A DNA stretch of 6,469 nt from DASSKA01 sp035690905 (GCA_035690905.1 DASSKA010000160.1:1-6469); one strand, 5' to 3'. Positions 1 to 5,503 are shown, counted from the stretch's first letter. The notes: generated by a model from the letters alone, not told the origin. Program-made: numbers and translations.

Positions 1-24
1 CGGTCTTCTTGGCGGTCTTCTTGG
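1..24. repeat. 12-bp tandem repeat encoding the Lys-rich tail of the acyltransferase
   Basis: The plus-strand unit CGGTCTTCTTGG occurs twice head to tail (1-12, 13-24) and starts a third time at 25. On the coding strand it encodes a repeating Thr-Ala-Lys-Lys. The array reaches the window edge, so the copy number is unknown. In-frame 12-bp repeats like this can change length by slippage without breaking the frame. Confidence 0.75.
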
Positions 25-1498
25 CGGTGGCCCGCTTCGCGGTCTGCTCCGCGGGCACCATCTCCAGCAGCTCGGCCAGCGCCTGCTGCAGGTAGCCGAT
101 CAGGTTCCACACGTCGGGCACCATCTCGCGGCAGGCGATCAGCCCGAAGTCCAGCGACCCGTCGTAGGAGAACAGCGTGATGTTCAGCCCGCCGGTCATG
201 TCGGTGACCGCGGAGACCGGGTAGATGCCCTCCACCTTGGCGCCGGCGATGTAGAGCGGGATCTGCGGGCCGGGCACGTTGGAGACGAACAGGTTGAACG
301 GCACACCCGGCACGGTGGCCAGCTTGAACAGCGCCCGCGCGGCCAGCCCGGACAGTGCCATCGGGATCAGGTTGGACAGGTCCTGCAGCAGCGTCGCGGG
401 CACCGCCTCGAAGTGCCGCTTGGCCTCCCGCATCGAGGCACGCATGAACTCGATGCGCTCCTGCGGGTCCGGGAGGTGAGTGGGCAGCTCGGCGAGCATC
501 ACCGAGACCTTGTTGCGGTCCGGGATGTCCTGGTGGCGGATCGACACCGGCACCGCGACGACCAACGGCACCGTGGGCAGCGCGTCGTGGTCGAGCAGCC
601 ACCAGCGCAGCGCCGAGGCGGTCAGCGCCATCACCACGTCGTTGACGGTCATCTCGAAATGGTTCTTGACCCGCTTGACGTCCTCCAGCGGCACCGACCC
701 GAACGAGAACCGGCGGTGCGGGGTGATCTGCCCGTTCAGCGGGGTCCGCGGGGCGTGCAGATCCCGGCGGCCGAGATCGAGGCCGCCCTGCCCGAGGACC
801 CGGCCGACGAGGCCGGCGGCCTCGCTGACCAGATGGGTGCCGGGGAAGTTCGCCGCGCCGGGCAGCTGGTCGACGTACTCCAGGGACTTCGGAACGGTGC
901 GCACCAGCTCCAGCGGCGCCTCGGCCATCGAGGCAAGCCCGCGGCGGACCAGGTCCACGGTGGAGGGCAGCGCACGGGGCACGAACGGCTCCGGCTCCGG
1001 CTCGACCGGCCGGGGCTCGGGGGTGACGTCCATGATCGTCTCGAGGATCTCCGCGCCGGTCACCCCGTCGATGGCCGAGTGGTGGATCTTGGAGTAGAAC
1101 GCCACCCGGCCGTCCGCGAGGCCGGAGATCACGTACGCCTCCCACAGCGGCCGGGTGCGATCCAGCGGCCGGGCGTGGATGCGAGCGACCTGCTCCCCGA
1201 GCTGCTCGCGGGTGCCCGGCGAGGGCAGCGCAAGCTCCCGCAGGTGGAACTCGAGGTCGAAGTGCGGGTCGTCGACCCAGTACGGGCGGCCCAGGCCGAG
1301 CGGCACGCTGACCAGCCGCTGCCGCAGTGGCGGGGACAGGTGCAGCCGAGGCTCGTAGATCGCCCGCACGCTCTCCAGCGACCACTCGCCGCCCGGCGCG
1401 GTCGAGGGGTCGAGGATGATCAGGCTGCCGACGTGCCCGACCGTGGTCGGGGACTCGACGTTGAGGAACTGGGCATCCAGGGAGGTCAGCTGGCGCAT
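1..1498 (-). CDS. WS/DGAT family O-acyltransferase (wax ester synthase / diacylglycerol acyltransferase), 3' end cut by window edge
   Basis: Members of this family transfer an acyl group from acyl-CoA to a fatty alcohol or diacylglycerol, making wax esters or triacylglycerol at the inner membrane face. Reading back from ATG at 1498, 499 codons are visible without a stop. Residues seen: N-terminal LTSLDAQFL, typical of the family; PLW at 117-119; the catalytic HHxxxDG motif as HHSAIDG at 139-145; PLNG at 253-256; ND at 286-287 in TVNDVVMALT; SNVPGP near 406-411. The catalytic histidine and both family signatures are intact, so the enzyme is probably active; substrate choice (wax ester or TAG) cannot be read. 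After about residue 483 the protein turns into a Lys/Ala/Thr tail (TAKRATAKKTAKKT), which continues beyond the window and is not part of the usual fold. It is the second gene of an operon, 20 bp after the DUF1707 gene, with a GGGAG ribosome site 7 nt before the start. Confidence 0.93.
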   Translation of the reverse strand, partial: MRQLTSLDAQFLNVESPTTVGHVGSLIILDPSTAPGGEWSLESVRAIYEPRLHLSPPLRQRLVSVPLGLGRPYWVDDPHFDLEFHLRELALPSPGTREQLGEQVARIHARPLDRTRPLWEAYVISGLADGRVAFYSKIHHSAIDGVTGAEILETIMDVTPEPRPVEPEPEPFVPRALPSTVDLVRRGLASMAEAPLELVRTVPKSLEYVDQLPGAANFPGTHLVSEAAGLVGRVLGQGGLDLGRRDLHAPRTPLNGQITPHRRFSFGSVPLEDVKRVKNHFEMTVNDVVMALTASALRWWLLDHDALPTVPLVVAVPVSIRHQDIPDRNKVSVMLAELPTHLPDPQERIEFMRASMREAKRHFEAVPATLLQDLSNLIPMALSGLAARALFKLATVPGVPFNLFVSNVPGPQIPLYIAGAKVEGIYPVSAVTDMTGGLNITLFSYDGSLDFGLIACREMVPDVWNLIGYLQQALAELLEMVPAEQTAKRATAKKTAKKT

Positions 1499-1505
1499 GC
1501 CTCAG

Positions 1506-1510
1506 TCTCC
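1506..1510 (-). promoter_or_regulatory. Ribosome binding site of the acyltransferase gene
   Basis: GGGAG on the minus strand lies 7 nt before ATG 1498, inside the 20-bp gap after the upstream stop codon. It supports this start and independent translation of the second operon gene. Confidence 0.6.
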
Positions 1511-1518
1511 CGCACCGG

Positions 1519-2133
1519 TCAGGACCGCGCCGAGCGCGGGCGCCGCTTGACGGTGACGCTGCCCATCAGCGCCAGCCCGGTGACGCGTACGACGGGCGAG
1601 GACGCCGTCGTCTCGTCGGCCCCGCCGCGGGCGTCCTTGAACTCGCCCATCACCGGGATGCCCTCCACCCGGACCACGGTCTGCGGGCTCACCACGATCT
1701 TGACCTCGCCCATCACCGCGACGGCCCGCAGGTGCGTCTCGGCGGCGTCGAAGGTAGCCTCCCGGAGGTCCAGGGTCACGCTGCCCATCACCGCGGCCGC
1801 GGAGTGCTCCTGGCCGACCCGCCACGGCCCGGTCCGCTGGGTCTCCGACATCAGCGCGAAGGAGCGGTCGTAGCCGGCCACCGGGCGGGCCGGCGCGGGC
1901 CCGGCGGTCGGGTGGTGCGCGGGCAGGTCGGAGGTGATCGGCACCAGGTCGGCGTAGGTCTTCGCGGCGTACGTCGCCTCCAGCCGCTCGTCCAGCTCCG
2001 CCAGGTCGATCCGTCCCTCACCGGCGGCCTGGCGCAGCACCTCGGCGACGTCGTGCCGCTCGGCGTCCGAGATCCGCAGCTCGGCGGCCTCCCGCCGGGA
2101 CGGCGTGCGGTCCTGTCCCTGCATGCGACCCAT
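1519..2133 (-). CDS. DUF1707 protein with C-terminal LiaF-like beta-repeat domain
   Basis: A 204-aa protein of unknown function. Residues about 19-71 form a DUF1707 domain (LRISDAERHDVAEVL, then GRIDLAELDERL and TYADLVPITSDLP), a short helical module common in actinobacteria. A Pro/Ala linker (72-86) leads to a C-terminal region resembling the LiaF/DUF2154 cell-envelope-stress domain: SFALMSETQRTGPWRV, then four spaced hydrophobic-MG units (AVMGSV at 114-119, AVMGEV at 139-144, PVMGEF at 160-165, ALMGSV at 188-193), as in a beta-solenoid. No signal peptide or membrane segment is seen, so it is probably cytoplasmic or peripheral, with a basic end (VKRRPRSARS). ATG 2133 is used here; an internal ATG at 2124 (codon 4) is equally possible, as neither has a strong ribosome site. 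It heads the operon with the acyltransferase. LiaF proteins in Firmicutes restrain an envelope-stress sensor; that role here is only an analogy. Confidence 0.87.
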   Translation of the reverse strand: MGRMQGQDRTPSRREAAELRISDAERHDVAEVLRQAAGEGRIDLAELDERLEATYAAKTYADLVPITSDLPAHHPTAGPAPARPVAGYDRSFALMSETQRTGPWRVGQEHSAAAVMGSVTLDLREATFDAAETHLRAVAVMGEVKIVVSPQTVVRVEGIPVMGEFKDARGGADETTASSPVVRVTGLALMGSVTVKRRPRSARS

Positions 2134-2158
2134 CTAACCACCGCGTCCGCGTGCGTTC

Positions 2159-2172
2159 GCCCGGATCCGGGC
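2159..2172. promoter_or_regulatory. Perfect 14-bp palindrome in the divergent promoter spacer (candidate operator)
   Basis: GCCCGGATCCGGGC is a perfect dyad centred between 2165 and 2166. It sits 2 bp upstream of the -10 hexamer of the plus-strand gene and 25 bp upstream of the minus-strand start, so a protein bound here could affect both directions. A G/C-rich palindrome can also arise by chance in such DNA; no regulator is recognised. Confidence 0.35.
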
Positions 2173-2174
2173 CC

Positions 2175-2180
2175 TACGCT
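2175..2180 (+). promoter_or_regulatory. Candidate -10 hexamer of the spermidine-synthase-like gene, near-leaderless start
   Basis: TACGCT fits the actinobacterial TANNNT -10 pattern. Its last T is 9 nt before the A of ATG 2189, placing transcription start at about 2187-2189. The sequence before the ATG (TTCGGCGGC) has no Shine-Dalgarno motif. Both facts point to a leaderless or nearly leaderless mRNA. No clear -35 box is seen. Confidence 0.5.
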
Positions 2181-2188
2181 TCGGCGGC

Positions 2189-2860
2189 ATGGAGTACGTC
2201 GAGGTGGCCCGCGCCCAGACCCCGCGCGGTGAGATCGTGCTGCGTGAGCGGCGCGACCCCGACTCCCCCGTGGTGCTCGAGCTCCGGGTCAACGGCGTGT
2301 TCGTGATGGACACGCTCGAGACCGGCAGCGAGAAGGAGCTGGCGCAGGCCGCGCTCAAGCACGTCGAGCGGCCGCGCGCGGTGCTGATCGGTGGGCTGGG
2401 CCTCGGCTTCACCGCCCACGAGGTGCTCGCCGACAAGCGCGTGGAGCGGGTGGTGGTCGTCGAGATCGAGGACGACCTGGTGCGGTGGATGCGCGACGGA
2501 ACCGTGCCGCACGGTCCGTCGTACCTCGCCGACGAACGGCTCAGCGTGGTGACCGCCGACGTGGGCGTGGTGATGGCCGAGGCGACCGCGGGCTCCTACG
2601 ACCTGGTGCTGCTCGACGTCGACAACGGTCCCGGCCAGCTGGTGCACGAGCAGAACGAGGCCGTCTACCGGGTGGACTTCCTGCGGCAGGTGCACGACGC
2701 GCTCCGCACCGGCGGGATCGTGGCGTTCTGGTCGGCGGCGGAGTCCGACGCGCTGCAGGACGCCTTGGCCGACGTGTTCGGGAACGCCACCGCCATCCCG
2801 CAGGAGGTGAGCCTGCAGGGCCGGGACGAGCGGTTCTGGCTGTACCTCTCCCGGCGCTGA
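2189..2860 (+). CDS. Spermidine-synthase-like SAM-dependent Rossmann-fold protein (probable methyltransferase)
   Basis: A 223-aa protein of the spermine/spermidine synthase superfamily. The order is a short N-terminal beta region (EIVLRE, VVLELRVNGVFVMDT), the nucleotide-binding loop VLIGGLGLGF (65-74), the acidic strand end VVVVEIEDD (E92), the SVVTADV strand (119-125), and YDLVLLDVDNGPG (137-149), followed by the LRTGGIVAFWSA strand. True spermidine synthases carry GGGDGG in the loop, a YHE motif near the N-terminus and DSTDP-type catalytic aspartates. Here the loop lacks its Asp, the YHE site reads SEK, and the Asp region is DVDNGP. It is also shorter than the usual 280-300 aa. A genuine aminopropyltransferase is therefore doubtful; a methyltransferase or other SAM-binding role is more likely. 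Automated annotation would probably call it spermidine synthase. The fumC start follows after 25 bp, but fumC has its own promoter-like hexamer. Confidence 0.85.
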   Translation: MEYVEVARAQTPRGEIVLRERRDPDSPVVLELRVNGVFVMDTLETGSEKELAQAALKHVERPRAVLIGGLGLGFTAHEVLADKRVERVVVVEIEDDLVRWMRDGTVPHGPSYLADERLSVVTADVGVVMAEATAGSYDLVLLDVDNGPGQLVHEQNEAVYRVDFLRQVHDALRTGGIVAFWSAAESDALQDALADVFGNATAIPQEVSLQGRDERFWLYLSRR

Positions 2861-2873
2861 CGAGCCCACCCGC

Positions 2874-2879
2874 TAGCCT
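2874..2879 (+). promoter_or_regulatory. Candidate -10 hexamer giving a leaderless fumC transcript
   Basis: TAGCCT matches TANNNT, and its last T is exactly 7 nt upstream of the A of ATG 2886. Standard -10 spacing therefore puts transcription start on the A of the start codon. The intervening CCTGCC has no ribosome binding site. This supports ATG 2886 as the true start and suggests fumC can be transcribed separately from the gene 25 bp upstream. Confidence 0.55.
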
Positions 2880-2885
2880 CCTGCC

Positions 2886-4268
2886 ATGGCTGACTTCCGC
2901 ATCGAGCACGACAGCATGGGTGAGGTCCAGGTGCCCGCCGACGCCCTGTGGCGCGCGCAGACCCAGCGCGCCGTGGAGAACTTCCCGATCAGCGGCACCG
3001 GCCTGGAGCCGGAGCACGTCAAGGCGATGGCCCGGGTGAAGGCCGCTGCCGCGAAGGTGAACGCCGAGCTCGGGGTGATCAGCGACGAGATCGCCGAGGC
3101 GATCCGCGCCGGGGCGGCGGAGGTGGAGCAGGGAGAGCACCTCGAGCACTTCCCGATCGACGTCTTCCAGACCGGGTCCGGGACGTCGTCGAACATGAAC
3201 ATGAACGAGGTTCTCGCCACGCTCGCGCAGCGCCGCGGCGTCGAGTGCCATCCCAACGACCACGTCAACGCCAGCCAGTCCAGCAACGACACGTTCCCCA
3301 CCTCCATCCATGTCGCCGCGGCGGTGGCCACCACCGAGCACCTCATGCCGGCCCTCGAGCACCTGGCCGCGGCGCTGGAGGCGAAGGCCGAGGAGTTCGC
3401 CGACGTGGTGAAGTCCGGTCGCACCCACCTGATGGACGCCACCCCGGTGATGCTCGGCCAGGAGCTCGGCGGCTACGCCGCCGCGGTCCGCTACGGCATC
3501 GAGCGGCTGCAGTCGTCGCTGCCCCGGGTGGCCGAGCTGCCCTTGGGCGGTACGGCGGTCGGCACCGGCATCAACACCCCGGCCGGGTTCGCCGAGAAGG
3601 TGATCGCCGAGCTCGCCGAGACCACCGGGCTGCCGTTCACCGAGGCCCGCAACCACTTCGAGGCGCAGGGCGGCCGGGATGCGCTGGTGGAGCTGTCCGG
3701 CCAGCTCAAGACGATCGCGGTCGGGCTCACCAAGGTCTGCAACGACCTGCGGTGGATGTCGTCCGGGCCGCGCACCGGTCTGGCCGAGATCAACCTGCCC
3801 GACCTGCAGCCGGGGTCCAGCATCATGCCCGGCAAGGTGAACCCGGTGCTGCCCGAGGCGACCCTGATGGTCTGCGCCCAGGTGATCGGCAACGACACCA
3901 CGATCAGCGTGTGCGGCGCCGCGGGCAACTTCGAGCTGAACGTGATGATGCCGGTGCTGGCCCGCAACCTGCTCGAGTCGATCCGGCTGCTGTCGGCGCG
4001 CAGCCGGCTGCTCGCGGACCGGTGTATCTCCGGGATCACCGCGAACGTCGAGCGGATGCGCGGCTACGCCGAGTCCTCCCCCTCCGTGGTCACGCCGCTG
4101 AACCGGTACATCGGCTACGAGAACGCCGCCAAGGTGGCCAAGAAGGCGCTGGCCGAGGAGAAGACCATCAAGCAGGTGGTCCTCGAGATGGGGTACGTCG
4201 AGCGCGGGGACATCACCGAGGAGCAGCTGGACAGGGCCCTCGACGTGGCCAGCATGACGCACCCCTGA
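2886..4268 (+). CDS. fumC: Fumarate hydratase class II (fumarase C)
   Basis: Catalyses reversible hydration of fumarate to L-malate in the TCA cycle; a cytoplasmic, iron-independent homotetramer of the fumarase/aspartase superfamily. The 460-aa length is normal. It opens with the typical RIEHDSMGEVQVPADALW. Conserved blocks are all present: GSGTSSNMNMNE (97-108), HPNDHVNASQSSNDTFPT (122-139), SGRTHLMDA with the catalytic-base His at 181, and the signature GSSIMPGKVNP (310-320) whose second Ser (312) lies on the mobile active-site loop. The C-terminal domain ends in VERGDITEEQLDRALD. Closest alternatives (aspartase, argininosuccinate lyase, adenylosuccinate lyase) are disfavoured by the VNASQSSND and NMNMNE blocks, which are fumarase-like. 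No truncation or frame problem is seen. Start chosen from the family N-terminus and the leaderless-type -10 directly before it. Confidence 0.97.
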   Translation: MADFRIEHDSMGEVQVPADALWRAQTQRAVENFPISGTGLEPEHVKAMARVKAAAAKVNAELGVISDEIAEAIRAGAAEVEQGEHLEHFPIDVFQTGSGTSSNMNMNEVLATLAQRRGVECHPNDHVNASQSSNDTFPTSIHVAAAVATTEHLMPALEHLAAALEAKAEEFADVVKSGRTHLMDATPVMLGQELGGYAAAVRYGIERLQSSLPRVAELPLGGTAVGTGINTPAGFAEKVIAELAETTGLPFTEARNHFEAQGGRDALVELSGQLKTIAVGLTKVCNDLRWMSSGPRTGLAEINLPDLQPGSSIMPGKVNPVLPEATLMVCAQVIGNDTTISVCGAAGNFELNVMMPVLARNLLESIRLLSARSRLLADRCISGITANVERMRGYAESSPSVVTPLNRYIGYENAAKVAKKALAEEKTIKQVVLEMGYVERGDITEEQLDRALDVASMTHP

Positions 4269-4280
4269 CCCTCATCGTGT

Positions 4281-4294
4281 CGAGTGGTCACTCG
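4281..4294. repeat. Short dyad just after fumC
   Basis: CGAGTG and CACTCG form a 14-bp dyad with a 2-bp centre, beginning 12 bp after the fumC stop. As RNA it would give a 5-bp stem with a GGTC loop and no following T-run, so it is weak as a terminator. It directly abuts the 22-bp repeats and could equally be a protein-binding site. Confidence 0.4.
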
Positions 4295-4295
4295 C

Positions 4296-4339
4296 GGCGC
4301 ATTGATCCGACGCTCGTGGCGCGTTGATCCGACGCTCGT
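4296..4339. repeat. Two tandem copies of a 22-bp unit
   Basis: Copies at 4296-4317 and 4318-4339 are head to tail and identical except at one site (A4301 versus G4323). The shared core is TTGATCCGACGCTCGT. There is no open frame it would serve. Near-identity suggests a recent duplication or selection on both copies. Confidence 0.85.
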
Positions 4340-4409
4340 GCGACCCGTCCGTGTGGCGGGGGAGGCTGCTGTGACTGGCGTGAGCCGTGGGCATCCGCCC
4401 GTCGTACTC

Positions 4410-4434
4410 CCCATGGAAATGGGAAGCCTCCCAT
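4410..4434. repeat. Two competing small hairpins sharing the ATGGG arm
   Basis: CCCAT (4410-4414) pairs with ATGGG (4419-4423) over a GGAA loop. The same ATGGGA (4419-4424) also pairs with TCCCAT (4429-4434) over an AGCC loop. Only one can form at a time. TCCCAT is itself the left arm of the next dyad. Confidence 0.7.
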
Positions 4435-4452
4435 GGTGAATTCACCGTGGGA
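4429..4452. repeat. 24-bp dyad with GAATTC core
   Basis: TCCCATGGTGAA (4429-4440) and TTCACCGTGGGA (4441-4452) are reverse complements except at one pair (T4434/G4447), which would still be a wobble pair in RNA. There is no spacer, so as DNA it resembles a dimeric protein-binding site; as RNA the tip would have to open. Its right arm also contributes GGGAA (4449-4453), which can pair with TTCCC (4456-4460). Confidence 0.8.
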
Positions 4453-4458
4453 AGGTTC

Positions 4459-4489
4459 CCTTTACCAGGGGACCCTGGTAAAGGTCCCC
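4459..4489. repeat. 26-bp dyad with perfect 12-bp arms, plus an alternative 7-bp hairpin
   Basis: CCTTTACCAGGG (4459-4470) and CCCTGGTAAAGG (4473-4484) are perfect reverse complements around a GA centre. An alternative hairpin reuses its right half: GGGGACC (4468-4474) with GGTCCCC (4483-4489), loop of 8 nt. No T-run follows on either strand, so a classical intrinsic terminator is not indicated, although actinobacterial terminators often lack the T-run. Confidence 0.85.
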
Positions 4490-4580
4490 CCGAGCCGCGG
4501 CGTGGGGGCCCGGCCGGGGCGATTGCCGCCATTTTGACGACGAGAAGGGTTGATTCACCGATAGCGGGGTAACAGGGGGT

Positions 4581-4644
4581 CAGCGCACGACAGAGGCAGC
4601 GCACGACAGAGGCACGGCACGACAGAGGCACGGCACGACAGGGC
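4581..4644. repeat. Four tandem copies of a 16-bp unit
   Basis: Units at 4581-4596 and 4597-4612 are identical (CAGCGCACGACAGAGG). Those at 4613-4628 (CACGGCACGACAGAGG) and 4629-4644 (CACGGCACGACAGGGC) are variants. The invariant core is GCACGACAG. The array lies in the likely 3' untranslated region of the minus-strand SLT gene. The 16-bp period is not a multiple of three, so a coding array is unlikely. Confidence 0.9.
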
Positions 4645-4664
4645 CGGACAGGGGGTCCTGCCGG
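4644..4664 (-). terminator. Terminator-like hairpin after the SLT-domain gene
   Basis: CCGG-A-CAGG (4644-4652) pairs with CCTG-CCGG (4657-4664) over a GGGT loop: 8 pairs with one bulged base, 23 nt past the stop codon of the minus-strand gene. It has no T-run, so this is a G/C-rich terminator candidate only. Confidence 0.45.
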
Positions 4665-4687
4665 TAGTCAGAGCCTGCTGGTGATGC

Positions 4688-5398
4688 TCAGTACCAGCCG
4701 AAGCTGGTCTCGTGGCCCCAGGCCGCGCACGGGGTGCCGTAGGAGCCGCGGATGTACTCCAGCCCCCAGCGGATCTGGGTGGCGGCGTCGTTCATCCAGT
4801 CGGCCCCGGCCGAGGCCATCTTCGAGCCCGGGAGCGCCTGGGGGATGCCGTAGGCGTCCGAGGTCGGGTTGTCGGCGTGCACGTTCCAGCCCGACTCGCG
4901 CGTGTACAGCGCGTCCAGGCAGGAGAACTCCGAGTCGGAGAAGCCGAACTGCGGGAGCAGCGCCCGCGCGATGGCCCGCGGGTCCTGGCTGCTCAGGTCC
5001 TCGGTGTGGGTGACCTGCCCGCCGGACTCCTGGTCCAGCGTGGCCGCCTTGCTCGGGTCCAGCGGCGGACGGGCCGCCGAGCGCGAGGTGCGGTCGACGC
5101 TGCCGGTGCGCAGCGACAGGCCCGAGGACGCCCGGTCGGTGGTCGAGCCAGCAGCGGGAGGCGACTGGGCCGCCGGTGGCCGGGCCGGGTCCGGAGACCT
5201 CGTGAACGGCGCGGAGGCCAGTGACGGCGCACCGGAGGCCGAGGTCGGGTGCTCGAGGACGATCCCAGTGCCCACCGCGACGCCGGTGGCGGCCACAGCG
5301 ATCCCGGAGAACGCGACGGTCTTGCGGAGACTCTTCTTCAGCCCAGGCGTGGATGGTGCGTCCCGGTGTGTCGGGACGTACTTCTCTCGGCGTGGCAC
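4688..5398 (-). CDS. Exported transglycosylase SLT-domain protein (lysozyme-like fold)
   Basis: Probable cell-wall hydrolase that would cleave peptidoglycan glycan strands outside the membrane. From GTG 5398 it is 236 aa. A basic N-terminus (REKYVPTHRD, then KKSLRK) precedes a hydrophobic segment at about 27-48 (TVAFSGIAVAATGVAVGTGI), a signal peptide or anchor. A Pro/Ala/Ser-rich low-complexity linker (about 50-120) spans the wall. The C-terminal domain (about 140-236) has LDALYTRESGW with the candidate catalytic Glu at 168, DAYGIPQ (181-187), W201 and WGLEYIRGSYGTPCAAW. Cys160 and Cys224 could form a disulfide after export. The frame stays open upstream to 5509 with no ATG giving a sensible N-terminus; VPRREKYVP resembles the start of related proteins, so I chose this GTG despite a weak ribosome site. 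It may also be annotated as an aggregation-promoting-factor-like or lytic transglycosylase protein. Activity on peptidoglycan is inferred from the fold. Confidence 0.87.
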   Translation of the reverse strand: MPRREKYVPTHRDAPSTPGLKKSLRKTVAFSGIAVAATGVAVGTGIVLEHPTSASGAPSLASAPFTRSPDPARPPAAQSPPAAGSTTDRASSGLSLRTGSVDRTSRSAARPPLDPSKAATLDQESGGQVTHTEDLSSQDPRAIARALLPQFGFSDSEFSCLDALYTRESGWNVHADNPTSDAYGIPQALPGSKMASAGADWMNDAATQIRWGLEYIRGSYGTPCAAWGHETSFGWY

Positions 5399-5503
5399 AG
5401 AGGCACTCGCAGCGGTTTGACGACAGGGGACACGAGCGACGCGAATCGCACGACAGTCGCCCACTCTGGACCGAACCGGCACTCGTGTGCAAATCGAACA
5501 CCC

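Larger units (their letters stand above)
4269..4687. other. 419-bp repeat-dense spacer between convergent genes, no credible CDS
   Basis: The region lies between the 3' ends of fumC (plus) and the SLT-domain gene (minus). It holds a short dyad, a 22-bp tandem duplication, a chain of overlapping inverted repeats, a GC-palindrome block (CCCGGCCGGG at 4509-4518), a four-copy 16-bp tandem array and a terminator-like hairpin; each is listed separately. Open frames across it on both strands give low-complexity peptides with no recognisable domain and start inside repeats, so I do not call a gene. The patch 4411-4485 is about 55% G+C by my count, clearly below its surroundings, which may mark an inserted element. 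Confidence 0.7.

Noticed and set aside
413..1873. 486-codon plus-strand open frame
   Set aside because: It runs opposite two clearly recognised minus-strand genes (WS/DGAT and DUF1707) and encodes Arg/Gly/Pro-rich filler without motifs.
2541..4262. 573-codon minus-strand open frame opposite fumC
   Set aside because: It is the antisense shadow of fumC and the gene before it. Its composition (His/Gly/Arg-rich, no domain) is typical of GC-rich antisense frames.
4429..4452. parS-like partition site
   Set aside because: The dyad does not match the parS consensus TGTTTCACGTGAAACA beyond a few central bases, and no parAB genes are nearby.
4534..4565. Plus-strand promoter (TTGACG with a GATAGC-like -10)
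   Set aside because: The -10 match is poor, the spacing is off, and no plus-strand gene follows.
4387..4572. 61-codon plus-strand frame in the spacer
   Set aside because: It spans the inverted-repeat chain, has no convincing ribosome site, and its composition is dictated by the palindromes.
4272..4631. 119-codon minus-strand frame in the repeat-rich spacer
   Set aside because: It starts inside the 16-bp array and reads through the palindromes and the 22-bp repeats. It has no recognisable domain or ribosome site.
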